DNA of 14,252 nucleotides from NCBI GenBank assembly GCA_947624915.1, contig CANQMF010000025.1:1-14252 (forward strand), in the 5' to 3' direction. Positions within the stretch are counted from its first letter, which is position 1, and each line of letters opens with the position of its first letter. Both the position numbers and the translations under genes were made by a program. The stretch is from an uncultured Bacilli bacterium (GTDB taxonomy: Bacteria; Bacillota_I; Bacilli_A; RF39; UBA660). The notes under the pieces are model-generated. The model did not search any database. It had not been told where the DNA came from and was given only the letters and a program-made list of their open reading frames with translations. Positions 6,483 to 14,252 of the stretch are shown one piece after another.

Positions 6483-9400
6483 GAATTATATTATTAGCCC
6501 AATTCATTGCTTGAATACTAGCTGCCATAGGCCCAACTATCTCTTCATAATGAGTATAGTAATAACGGCTTTCTTGAACATTTGTAATATCAAATTCGTG
6601 ATCCTGACTCTTACCTTTCGAATCATCAGACCATCCTTTTAATTCATAATTTTTTTGGTCAAGGTCTTTGCCAATTGTTCTTTTCTTAGCAAAAGATTTA
6701 AATGCAAACCAAGGAAGTGGCTCACCTGGTTCAACAGGATCAGCACCATATAAAACATAACGCCAAGTAAGAGCAGCAGATGGAGTATCCTTGAAAACAA
6801 TTGTGTAATACTGAGCATGTTCTTTTTGTAGATAATAGTGAGCCCAATTAGTTCCCGCCACGGAATCTGAAGCAGTAGTATCAGGTTGACCAATTAGCTC
6901 TTGATATTCTTGTTTTAAGTCACCATTGTCGTCTTTGCAGCCTTCACACCAATCATCACCAATTTCCCAACCATTAGTCTTCCAAGTATGTTCCTTAAAG
7001 TCTTCATCTTCATATTTTTGACCACCAAATGGTTGAATAGTTTTATAATCATATGCAGCATAGCCTTCATGAATCTCAATATTACCAGTTATTTTAGCAT
7101 TAGTAGAAAGTCCACCAGTAATAGCATTACTACGTTTTGTTCTAATAAATGGATGGTTGTAATCTTCCTTATCATAAGACAATGTTCCGTTGGCATGAAT
7201 CTTACCATTTATTTCCATAGCCATATCGCTATTATTTGTAAATTTAACATTCATTATTGATAAAGAAGTTGACGCTTCTGGAACACTAATACCTTTCTTA
7301 GCACCTTTTAAAGTTAAATCTTTAATATTAACATCCGTCTTAGTACCACCAACACCACTATATCTAATATCTAAAACGGTATTAGCTTCTGGTTTATCTA
7401 AAGTGATCGTTGTATCAATGTCTTTACCAAAAATACTAACAGAACGATTAATCATAATAGGATCAGTTACACTAAAACTATCACCAATTTTAATTGCATC
7501 ATAATTTCCACTTATAGCATTCTTAAATTCACTTTCATTAGTAACCGTAATAATACTAGATGCAACTTTAACCTTATAAGTAGCTGGTGAGTCTTGACCA
7601 TCAACTGTATCAGCCGTATCCTTTAAAGTAATGGTTAAAGTTAATGGATTAGCATTATAATCATTTTTAATTAATTCATTTAAAGTGGCTGTCTCATAAG
7701 AACTACTATTTTTAACGGCAATAGCTCCAAGTAATGCTTTTAATTGTTGTTTAATTGCATCTTCATCATTAGTAAACTCGTAATCTTGACTATCATAGCT
7801 CATCTTAACATTTTGAACATTTTCATTAGCAACTACTTCTTTAATAGCTTTAGCAATACCCGTATTTCCTGTGTCTACTAAATCACTTATCTTATCATCA
7901 TTATGAGCAGTGGAGTAATCATCATCACCCGTAGAAACATCAATAGTTATAACTTTATTAGCAGCAGATACAACAAAACTTTCTGTCTCTACTTCTAAAG
8001 CCATATTACTAACTAAGTTATCGATATCAACTAATGGTATCATCTTAGCTTTTAAAGTAATGTTATCTGTTACCTGATTTGTAAGCTCATATTCACTGCT
8101 ATCAGGTCCTGGATCTAAATACCAATGTGAAAAACGATAACCTTCTTTATATGGTGATAAATCTTGTTGAGCATCTGCAATCGCCTTTTGAACAGTCGTT
8201 CCATGTTTAACACCATTAATTGTGCCTAAAACAGTCTCATCAAGTTTAAATGTTACAGTATAAGTTTTTAACTGCCATTTAGCAACCAATGTTACAGGCC
8301 CTGTAATCTCTCGATTTTTAAAATCAAATTGATTTTCTTCAGTAACTGGACCTCTTTTAACATACCAACCTAAGAAATCATATCCTGTACGTGTTGGTTC
8401 TGGTTTTGGTTCAGCAGCATGACCTTTATATTCAATTGATTGATTTGTTGGTTTATTTTCTACTTCTTCTTCAGTATTAACATCAAATTTTACTTCATAT
8501 TTATTAATGTCAAATTTTGCTTTTAAAGTCGTATCTTCAGAGATAGTTTCATTAAATTGATATTCTGTAGAATCATCAGTTAAGTACCAATATTTGAATG
8601 TATACCCAACTTTAACAGGAACCTTTGAAGGCTTACTTGGTGTCTCAGGATATGTAACATGTATATCATCTGGCAATCCTGTACAATCTTCACAAGTAAA
8701 CTTTAATGAATATACCCCAGGGGTAAAACGAGCTTCAATAGTTACATCCTCATAAATATCCGCATTGTCAAAATCGAACACTTCATTCTCACCAACAACA
8801 TACCAGCCAGCAAAACCGTTTCCTTCTTTTTTAGGGTCTGTTTCAGGCTTAGTTGGTTGAGCAGGATATGTCAATGATTGAGCTTCAGGAGTTGTTAGGC
8901 AACCTTCACATTTGAAAGTTACAGTATATTTTTTAGCTTCCCATTTAGCATATAATTCTAAATTCTCTTTAACTGGTGTTTCTAACGAATAATCTTCACC
9001 ATCTTTACCTTTCGTCCAACCTTTAAAGTCATATCCTCGACGAGTCGGCTCAGTTGGACCAGTAACAACGGTATTCCAATCAACAGTCTTACCTTCAATT
9101 AACTCATTATCATCATCATTATCATAGAAATTAACTTCAAATGTTTTAATTTTCCAACGTCCTTCAATTTCAACGTTAGAAGTAAGTGGTTCATCAAATT
9201 CGTACTTTTCATCACCAATATACCATCCATCAAAGTCGTACCCATCACGAGTTTGAGTACTTGGAGCAGTTGGAGTAAATGGATATTCACCACTTTGAGG
9301 ATCTTCGCTGATATTATCACCTGTAAAAGTAGCCGTATAGGTATTAGCTTGCCACTTTGCCTTTAAGGTAATATTTCCAGTAATAGGCGTATTCGTAAAA

Positions 9401-9957
9401 TCAAAAGCATCTTGACTATCGTCTAAATACCATCCCTCGAATGAATAACCAGTCTTAGTCGGTTCTTCTGGTTCTGCTACTTTATCGTTTTCATATACTT
9501 GTACTACTTCATTATCAGTACCATTATCGTACTCAAAAGTAACATTGTATTTTTCACGTACTTCTTTATAATCAACATACTTGATATTTAATTTTTCAGG
9601 GAAATCAGAAGTTCCAACATGGTTGTCTTTAACAATCCACTTTCCTGTTGGTTCACCATTTTGATTATTTCTCTCCCTTTTAAGAAGGAAAATAGTCATC
9701 TGATCATATTCACCCTCTAAATTCTCAACATCACCAACGTCAATGCTCATAGCTGCATACATAATATCTTGTGTCTTAAGTGTATGATCATTAGTATAAA
9801 CATTTTCACCAATCACATAAACACTGTCCGTATGGTCATTAAACTCATCAATTACACTACCAATTGTATCTATAGATACTTCTTTAGCAAAGGCTGGAAT
9901 ACTAGCCATAAAAAAAGCTACTAGTGCAACTGCTGAGAACTTAATATAATTCTTCAT
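6475..9957 (-). CDS. Large secreted multi-domain protein: novel N-module, seven InlB-type repeats, beta-helix segment
   Basis: The 1160-residue protein starts 6 nt after a strong AGGAGG. A signal peptide ends at PAFA (cleavage after A24). Residues 28-131 form a module shared with the 754-residue neighbour. Residues 137-639 hold seven InlB B-type (Listeria-Bacteroides) repeats, each about 70 residues with a GYxFxGWY core and a closing LxAKW. Residues 643-803 match the middle module of the neighbour. Residues 802-920 begin a beta-helix (SVSIFGKD, LTLKGAKKGI). Residues 921-1160 have no counterpart next door and end with a diverged eighth repeat (1050-1138, NYELKGWSDD). CxxC pairs occur at 350/353, 422/425 and 1004/1007. 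There is no LPXTG and no C-terminal membrane segment, so surface attachment is unexplained. InlB repeats in known proteins are structural or receptor-contact units; an adhesive role is inferred. Confidence 0.9.
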   Translation of the reverse strand: MKNYIKFSAVALVAFFMASIPAFAKEVSIDTIGSVIDEFNDHTDSVYVIGENVYTNDHTLKTQDIMYAAMSIDVGDVENLEGEYDQMTIFLLKRERNNQNGEPTGKWIVKDNHVGTSDFPEKLNIKYVDYKEVREKYNVTFEYDNGTDNEVVQVYENDKVAEPEEPTKTGYSFEGWYLDDSQDAFDFTNTPITGNITLKAKWQANTYTATFTGDNISEDPQSGEYPFTPTAPSTQTRDGYDFDGWYIGDEKYEFDEPLTSNVEIEGRWKIKTFEVNFYDNDDDNELIEGKTVDWNTVVTGPTEPTRRGYDFKGWTKGKDGEDYSLETPVKENLELYAKWEAKKYTVTFKCEGCLTTPEAQSLTYPAQPTKPETDPKKEGNGFAGWYVVGENEVFDFDNADIYEDVTIEARFTPGVYSLKFTCEDCTGLPDDIHVTYPETPSKPSKVPVKVGYTFKYWYLTDDSTEYQFNETISEDTTLKAKFDINKYEVKFDVNTEEEVENKPTNQSIEYKGHAAEPKPEPTRTGYDFLGWYVKRGPVTEENQFDFKNREITGPVTLVAKWQLKTYTVTFKLDETVLGTINGVKHGTTVQKAIADAQQDLSPYKEGYRFSHWYLDPGPDSSEYELTNQVTDNITLKAKMIPLVDIDNLVSNMALEVETESFVVSAANKVITIDVSTGDDDYSTAHNDDKISDLVDTGNTGIAKAIKEVVANENVQNVKMSYDSQDYEFTNDEDAIKQQLKALLGAIAVKNSSSYETATLNELIKNDYNANPLTLTITLKDTADTVDGQDSPATYKVKVASSIITVTNESEFKNAISGNYDAIKIGDSFSVTDPIMINRSVSIFGKDIDTTITLDKPEANTVLDIRYSGVGGTKTDVNIKDLTLKGAKKGISVPEASTSLSIMNVKFTNNSDMAMEINGKIHANGTLSYDKEDYNHPFIRTKRSNAITGGLSTNAKITGNIEIHEGYAAYDYKTIQPFGGQKYEDEDFKEHTWKTNGWEIGDDWCEGCKDDNGDLKQEYQELIGQPDTTASDSVAGTNWAHYYLQKEHAQYYTIVFKDTPSAALTWRYVLYGADPVEPGEPLPWFAFKSFAKKRTIGKDLDQKNYELKGWSDDSKGKSQDHEFDITNVQESRYYYTHYEEIVGPMAASIQAMNWANNIIQK
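8041..9549 (-). repeat. Seven tandem InlB-type (Listeria-Bacteroides) protein repeats
   Basis: Units fall at residues 137-203, 206-269, 272-340, 343-412, 415-483, 486-562 and 565-639. Each opens with a YxVTF-like strand, has P-x-x-x-G-Y-x-F-x-G-W-Y in the middle, a D/F-rich turn, and closes with LxAKW or a variant. Units 4 and 5 add a CxxC pair just after the first strand (CEGC, CEDC). The repeats are diverged in DNA as well as protein, so the array is not a recent expansion. Confidence 0.9.
9565..9876 (-). other. Novel N-terminal module, copy in the 1160-residue protein
   Basis: This covers residues 28-131. It is clearly homologous to 12040-12348 over its whole length, ending at the shared YVDYK. 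The InlB-type repeat array begins six residues later. Confidence 0.75.
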
Positions 9958-9989
9958 TAAATCCCTCCTACCTTACCTATACTAACAAT

Positions 9990-10018
9990 AGTTTACCAAA
10001 ATATTGACAAATTTTCAA
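9990..10018 (-). promoter_or_regulatory. Promoter for the 1160-residue secreted protein
   Basis: TTGAAA (10018-10013), a 17-nt spacer ending in TGG, and TAAACT (9995-9990) form an extended -10 promoter. The predicted leader is about 26 nt and contains the AGGAGG ribosome binding site. The -10 hexamer is only a 4/6 match. Confidence 0.5.
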
Positions 10019-10109
10019 GTTTTTTTAATCATATTTATAATAAGGAAGAAAAATAGTAAATACCATATTTTTCATTAATAAAAACACGAAAAAAACAAAT
10101 TTATTAGGC

Positions 10110-10141
10110 AAAAAGAAGGTGAATAGCTTCATCTTCTTTTT
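10110..10141. terminator. 14-bp hairpin with T-runs on both sides, between the two secreted-protein genes
   Basis: The stem is 10110-10123 with 10128-10141, and the loop is TAGC. On the minus strand it has one A-C mismatch and ends CTTCTTTTT, which suits an intrinsic terminator about 30 nt past the stop at 10171. On the plus strand the same position is a G-U pair, so the element could work both ways. Confidence 0.65.
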
Positions 10142-10170
10142 TTATCTAATTAAAATTTAACGATACAAAA

Positions 10171-12435
10171 TTAGTTAAATGTAACTTTTGGTTGTCTTTC
10201 TGATGCCAATTTACCACCTGTCCTAGCATCATAACTTGCTGAGAACTGATATTCACCAGAAGTACTTTCTGTTATCTTAGTCCCACTTGGACCAATTAGG
10301 TTAGTTACATTTAATTTATAACCAGATAAATCCTCATCATCCGTATCAGCCTGATATATTACAAATCCAGCATATAAATTCTCAGAACTTGTGTCCGTGG
10401 CATCATAAGTGTTGTCTGTTATATTAAATGTAACATTTCTTTTTGAGTGTGACAACTCAGACATTCTTAACGCATTACCAGAGTATTCAAAATAGTTGCC
10501 AGTAATATTAATAACCGCATTATCAGCTATTCGATAGAAATTAATATGATTATGATTACTACTTCCTAAGAACTTATTATTGGCAATAGTTGTACCAGTT
10601 TGAAGCTCGTTTACTTGTGGTAACTCGATAGTATTATAAACATTTTCGGTATCAAAAGTATTTCCTTCAATAGTAGCAACACCACCAGTAACACGAAGTG
10701 CTGCATATGCTTTTGATTCCTCAGCACCATTACTAATTGTTGAATTTTTTAAAGTAAAATTAGTTCCTGTAACATCAACAATAAAGTAAGTACCATTTTG
10801 GTTTGGTTGCTGAATAGCATTAGCACCAGCATCTCCTGTTAGGATAACGCCATCTAATGTAACATTATTTCCACTAATTGTGAATGTTCCTGTAGCTTCA
10901 GTTATACCATCACCATAGATTGTAACATCATCACCTGTAACAGTTATATTATCTAAATCTTTAAGTCCATGAGCTAAATAAATATCTTTAGCACCACTAG
11001 TTAAAGCAACATTTAAAGCATCTTTATCAGTTACTGAAACCACTTCTTCAGGTACATCCTCTGTTAGATAATAATGTACTTGATCTCCTACTGTAAGTTC
11101 ATGACTCAATGCAAATGTTATATTTGCTAAAACATCGTCTTCTACCTCATCAACCCAAACAGTTGGTTGCCCCATTTGATCATCAGTATTACTGATAGAT
11201 GTAATAACTAAATTAGTTGTTTCATCATTTTTAACTTCGATGCCACCTAATTTATTTCCAGCAACATTAAGGCCATCAACATTAACTGTTGCTTTATTAC
11301 CAACAATCATTGCAGCCTGAGCACCAGTTAAATGTATGTTCTTAAGATTTACTGTAACAACATCAGCACCATATACTTTTAATACATAATTATCACCATT
11401 ATCTACCCAAGTATCATGTCCTGTCATTGTAATCTTGTGGTTATTTCCATCAATAGTAACCGTTCTTGGAACTACTACTGAAGATGTAACAGTAATATCA
11501 TTAGACAAAATAATATGAGTGTTCTCTTCCTCTGAAAGAGCTAAAGCGGCAAGTAATGTTGGTTCATCTGTAACTTTAATATATTTTGAAGTAAAATCTA
11601 CATCATAACTTTTCTCATTAACTTTATCTTCACCAGTCGTAGTAACATATCCTTCATTCAATGTTACTTTCATTTTTAATGATTTACCAACTTGATCATA
11701 TTGCACGGCTTCCAAATAATCTTTCTCAGTGAAAACTGCTAAAAATTCCTGCAATTTTTTATAAACAGCTGAAATTTGTCCATCCATTCCAGGGTTATCT
11801 AAAACATAATCCTCACCTGCATATGTAAGTGTTACTTTAGCAACGGTTTCTAATTTAAGTAAATCTCTGATAGAAGCAACAAGTCCCGTCTCGGTAGTTT
11901 CAGATATTTTCTTATCAATATCAATAATATCAAAGTTTATTTTATTGCCATCAATACTAACACTATAAACATCACTTTGAACTGTCTTTAAACCTTGAGC
12001 AATAATAGTATCTAAGTCAACTTCTAATGTTGCAGGTTTATAGTCTACATAAGCAATATCGAATTTTTCTGGTAGAGGTTGATTACCTACATGGTTCTTA
12101 GATTGTACCCACCTACCAGTAGGCTCTCCCATATCGTTTCTTTCTCTTCTTAATAGGTATATGTTCATTTCTGGCAATGCTGATTCAGGCTTTAAATTTT
12201 CAGCACTTAGAACAATACTACGAGCAGCCAACATAATATCCGGCGTTTTAAGAGTATGATTATTAGTAAAAACATGTTTACCAATAATATAAACCGAATC
12301 TGTTGTTGAATTAATTTGATCTACAACACTTCCAAAGCCATCATTCACCCCAACTTTTACAGCAGAGCTAGATAATGAATAAACGAAGAAAGCACTTAGA
12401 GCAACTAAAACAAAACTAAATCTTTTCTTTGTCAT
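10171..12435 (-). CDS. Secreted beta-helix surface protein with the same novel N-module
   Basis: The 754-residue protein starts after AAGGAAGGA, 15 nt past the previous stop, so it is co-transcribed with the Big2 protein. A signal peptide covers about 1-25 (SLSSSA, then VKVG). Residues 30-132 are the module shared with the 1160-residue protein. Residues 138-288 are a second shared domain. From 287 it becomes a right-handed beta-helix of pectate-lyase-like type, in two blocks that each open with the same lead-in: VTDEPTLLAAL to VTIDGNN (287-332), and VTDKDALNVAL to VTIYGDG (468-510). The second block has regular NxT/NxF turns (KNSTISNG, EGNTFD, ITGNYFE). No catalytic residues stand out, so this may be a structural or binding scaffold rather than an enzyme. 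There is no sortase motif or C-terminal anchor. Confidence 0.9.
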   Translation of the reverse strand: MTKKRFSFVLVALSAFFVYSLSSSAVKVGVNDGFGSVVDQINSTTDSVYIIGKHVFTNNHTLKTPDIMLAARSIVLSAENLKPESALPEMNIYLLRRERNDMGEPTGRWVQSKNHVGNQPLPEKFDIAYVDYKPATLEVDLDTIIAQGLKTVQSDVYSVSIDGNKINFDIIDIDKKISETTETGLVASIRDLLKLETVAKVTLTYAGEDYVLDNPGMDGQISAVYKKLQEFLAVFTEKDYLEAVQYDQVGKSLKMKVTLNEGYVTTTGEDKVNEKSYDVDFTSKYIKVTDEPTLLAALALSEEENTHIILSNDITVTSSVVVPRTVTIDGNNHKITMTGHDTWVDNGDNYVLKVYGADVVTVNLKNIHLTGAQAAMIVGNKATVNVDGLNVAGNKLGGIEVKNDETTNLVITSISNTDDQMGQPTVWVDEVEDDVLANITFALSHELTVGDQVHYYLTEDVPEEVVSVTDKDALNVALTSGAKDIYLAHGLKDLDNITVTGDDVTIYGDGITEATGTFTISGNNVTLDGVILTGDAGANAIQQPNQNGTYFIVDVTGTNFTLKNSTISNGAEESKAYAALRVTGGVATIEGNTFDTENVYNTIELPQVNELQTGTTIANNKFLGSSNHNHINFYRIADNAVINITGNYFEYSGNALRMSELSHSKRNVTFNITDNTYDATDTSSENLYAGFVIYQADTDDEDLSGYKLNVTNLIGPSGTKITESTSGEYQFSASYDARTGGKLASERQPKVTFN
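12040..12348 (-). other. Novel N-terminal module, copy in the 754-residue protein
   Basis: This covers residues 30-132. Invariant blocks shared with the copy at 9565-9876 include TDSVY-IG, HTLKT-DIM-AA, RERN, GEPTG-W, NHVG, PEK and YVDYK. I cannot assign the module to a known family. It directly follows the signal peptide in both proteins. Confidence 0.75.
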
Positions 12436-12450
12436 TTTATCCTTCCTTTC

Positions 12451-14043
12451 TTATTCTAATGTTTCACTTTTATAGTCAATTGAAATACTAGCCTTTGTCC
12501 CATCTTTCAAGACAATTGTAGCCTTCGTAATCGATGTATCAATACCATCAGCATCTGTGTTAGGATTACCATAATTTATCCACTTTTCGGAGCTATATGA
12601 AATGCCTTTATATTCGCTAAATGGTCCTCCGTTCTTTGTAACTTTAACACGGTAATCATGTATACCAGACTTTGTAATTAATGCTGTTAAAGTTAAATGA
12701 TAGTCATCAGTCACGGTAATCGTACATTTATCCGTTTTTCCATTAGCCGTTTTAACAGTAATAACAGTTGTTCCAGCCTTTTTTAACGTTACTCTACCAT
12801 TTTTATCTACAGTAGCAACATCAGTATTACTACTACTCCATGTAACACTTTTATTAGTAGCATTATTTGGTCTAACCGTTGCTGTTAAATTAATAGTACT
12901 ACCTACTTTGCCTTCTTTACTACCACTGATAGTTACACCAGTTTCCACTACTGTTTCAGGCTCTTTTTTACTTTCCTGTCTAACACGTACAATCACAGAA
13001 TCTGTTTTACTTCCATCATTTGTAGTTACAATAATCTTAGTTGTTCCTGATTTATGAGCTGTAATCTTACCATTGCTGTCAACACTTGCAATACTAGAAT
13101 TTTCACTCTTCCATTTTACTTGTTTATTAGATGCATTACTTGGTGTTATTTTATAACCAACTTTAGTTGACTGATTAATAGAAAGTGAAATATCATGTTT
13201 ATCAAGAACAATCTTAGATACACTAACATTACTATCACCAACCGTTACAGTACAGTTAGCTTTAAACTTACCATCTTTTGTTGTAACAGTTACTGTTGCT
13301 TTTCCCTTTTTTAATGCTGTAATCTGGCCATTATTATCAACCTTAACAATACTTGTATCAGAACTACTCCATGAAAGTTCAACATCATCTATCGTGTTAG
13401 GCTTTAATTGAACAACTAATTTTGAAGTGGAACCAACCTTTAAAGTTACCTCTCCATCTAATGAGATTCCTTCTAGTTCTTGTTTTTCCTCGTTGTTTTC
13501 GTCACTACTCTCATTATTATTTTCATTATTATCATTGTCGTCATTTTCTTCTACAAGTTTCCATCTTGCCTCGATGACCATATTAGCAGTAACTTTCTGA
13601 CTAAAATCAAAGGGTTCATCTTCACCCTCTAAAAACCATCCTACAAACACATATCCATCTCTAGTTGGGTCTGCGGGTTTAGAAATGGTACCATTTTCAT
13701 TTACTTTTTGTTCTGCAATAGCATTTCCGCCACTAGTATTAAATCTAATAGTATACTCTTTCGTTTCCTTATTACATTTTAATAATAGCAAAATAACGGC
13801 AACAATCATAATCAAGACAACTAATACTGTACCAAATACCTTGCTATTACTCTTTTCTTCCTCTTTTTTAGCTGTTTCATATTTACTGTTTTTTTGTTCC
13901 TTCTTAGGTGATTTTTCAATATTTGTTTTACTTTTTTGTTTTGTATCTTCTAGTAATTGTTCATCATATACATGTTGCTTTTCAGTGTTTTTAGCATTTG
14001 ACTTACTTTTACTGGAATTAACATTTTTTTTCTTACCTCCCAT
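12451..14043 (-). CDS. Membrane-anchored InlB-repeat / Big2 surface protein
   Basis: The 530-residue protein has a type II layout. A Lys/Ser/Glu-rich cytoplasmic tail (1-68) precedes one membrane segment (about 69-89, rich in V, L and I). One InlB-type repeat follows at 97-161 (DGYVFVGWFLEG, then IEARWK). An Asp/Asn/Glu-rich linker (163-188) leads to three bacterial Ig-like Big2 domains at 190-268, 275-354 and 367-445, each with the WSSSDTSIVKVD-type core and a G-x-I-T-A-x-K-x-G turn. A C-terminal domain of unknown type (446-530) ends the protein. C90 just after the membrane segment is not a lipobox because lysine precedes it. Being first in its transcript and the only anchored member beside two secreted proteins, it could hold them at the surface; that is inference. 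The start is preceded by AAAGGTAGG. Confidence 0.9.
   Translation of the reverse strand: MGGKKKNVNSSKSKSNAKNTEKQHVYDEQLLEDTKQKSKTNIEKSPKKEQKNSKYETAKKEEEKSNSKVFGTVLVVLIMIVAVILLLLKCNKETKEYTIRFNTSGGNAIAEQKVNENGTISKPADPTRDGYVFVGWFLEGEDEPFDFSQKVTANMVIEARWKLVEENDDNDNNENNNESSDENNEEKQELEGISLDGEVTLKVGSTSKLVVQLKPNTIDDVELSWSSSDTSIVKVDNNGQITALKKGKATVTVTTKDGKFKANCTVTVGDSNVSVSKIVLDKHDISLSINQSTKVGYKITPSNASNKQVKWKSENSSIASVDSNGKITAHKSGTTKIIVTTNDGSKTDSVIVRVRQESKKEPETVVETGVTISGSKEGKVGSTINLTATVRPNNATNKSVTWSSSNTDVATVDKNGRVTLKKAGTTVITVKTANGKTDKCTITVTDDYHLTLTALITKSGIHDYRVKVTKNGGPFSEYKGISYSSEKWINYGNPNTDADGIDTSITKATIVLKDGTKASISIDYKSETLE
12709..13476 (-). repeat. Three tandem Big2 Ig-like domains
   Basis: Residues 190-268, 275-354 and 367-445 are about 80 residues each. 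Shared features are a leading hydrophobic strand, a P-N/S-x-A/I-x-x-x-x-x-W segment (NNATNKSVTW, SNASNKQVKW), a D-x-N-G turn, K-x-G-x-[AT], and a final CTVTV-like strand. Domains 1 and 3 carry a cysteine in the last strand (C264, C440); domain 2 does not. Confidence 0.9.
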
Positions 14044-14117
14044 ATAGCCTACCTTTCTATTTATCTTAGAATACTATTAAATCAGGGATATGCTCAAACC
14101 TATACTGTGACATTATA

Positions 14118-14146
14118 ATTTTACCAGAATTGTCCGTTTATGTCAA
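14118..14146 (-). promoter_or_regulatory. Promoter for the Big2 / beta-helix unit
   Basis: A perfect TTGACA (14146-14141), a 17-nt spacer ending in TGG, and TAAAAT (14123-14118) make this the best promoter in the window. Transcription should start near 14111, giving a leader of about 67 nt. Confidence 0.75.
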
Positions 14147-14252
14147 TAATTGTATGTAATGAATGGTTAACTATTTCTAGAGAAATCAATCATATGTCAC
14201 ACTTTTTTAAAAAAGTTCTTTTCTGCTTATCTACCTAGTATAAAAAAGTATG
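14147..14252. other. Upstream intergenic DNA with a 16-bp palindrome
   Basis: No gene is visible here. A perfect palindrome, ACTTTTTTAAAAAAGT, lies at 14201-14216, and a small inverted repeat TTTCT-AG-AGAAA lies at 14174-14185, upstream of the promoter's -35. Both are AT-rich and could be chance, curved DNA, an operator, or the end of an upstream transcript. Confidence 0.35.

Noticed and set aside
6639..9320. Short open frames in other frames within the 1160-residue gene (6639-6893, 6988-7260, 9099-9320)
   Set aside because: They are shadows of a well-supported gene with clear domain structure, and none has a ribosome binding site.
8041..9549. Repeat-rich DNA considered as a CRISPR array or satellite
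   Set aside because: The repeats are about 210 bp, diverged, in frame and encode InlB-type units; there are no short identical repeats or spacers.
10022..10080. Second promoter (TATAAA/TATTAT boxes) upstream of the 1160-residue gene
   Set aside because: No -35 at a suitable distance; AT-rich DNA yields such boxes by chance.
13755..13800. Lipobox-like cysteine (C90) in the Big2 protein
   Set aside because: Lysine at -1 and a long lysine-rich segment before the hydrophobic stretch do not fit a lipoprotein signal; a type II anchor fits better.
13685..14047. Plus-strand open frame of 120 codons, hydrophobic, resembling a membrane protein
   Set aside because: It is the complement of the Lys/Ser/Glu-rich tail and membrane segment of the Big2 gene; the hydrophobicity is an artefact of reading Lys and Glu codons backwards.
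1..14252. Mycoplasma-type genetic code (TGA = Trp)
   Set aside because: All tryptophans in the long intact frames, including more than a dozen in the 1160-residue protein, are TGG, and no frame is interrupted by TGA.

Overview
The window is AT-rich and uses Bacillota-type signals: AGGAGG-like ribosome binding sites and TTGACA/TATAAT-type promoters. The stops seen are TAA six times and TAG once, and every tryptophan in the complete genes is TGG, so a Mycoplasma-type code (TGA = Trp) is unlikely. The protein style fits an uncultured, gut-associated Bacilli lineage: secreted InlB/Listeria-Bacteroides repeats, Big2 domains, and a vWA protein whose C-terminal half resembles hypothetical proteins I recall from such metagenomes. 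That placement is recall and inference, not something I could test. There are no RNA genes, transposases, integrases or CRISPR arrays.

All eight genes lie on the minus strand, so the reading order is from high to low coordinates. The layout suggests five transcription units. (1) A promoter near 14118-14146 drives a membrane-anchored InlB/Big2 protein (12451-14043) and a secreted beta-helix protein (10171-12435), ending at a hairpin near 10110-10141. (2) A promoter near 9990-10018 drives a 1160-residue secreted protein (6475-9957) that is a paralog of the beta-helix protein with a seven-copy InlB-type repeat array inserted in it. A 28-bp perfect palindrome overlaps its stop codon. (3) A promoter near 6425-6453 drives a cysteine desulfurase (5285-6409) overlapped by 16 bp by a pentapeptide-repeat protein (4680-5300). 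(4) A promoter near 4641-4669 drives two small membrane-anchored proteins (3810-4622 and 3015-3800) that look like diverged paralogs. (5) After a strong hairpin (2980-3004), a vWA adhesin-like protein begins at 2810 and runs off the left edge of the window.

Six of the eight genes encode exported or membrane-anchored proteins, so this is a cell-envelope locus interrupted by a sulfur-transfer/pentapeptide pair of housekeeping appearance. No sortase signal is visible, so how the two secreted proteins are held at the surface is unknown. The most novel element is a roughly 100-residue N-terminal module shared by the two secreted proteins, which I cannot assign to a known family. Next come three tandem cysteine-pair repeats in the vWA protein, and a consistent promoter design (extended -10, exactly 17-nt spacer) at four of the five units.
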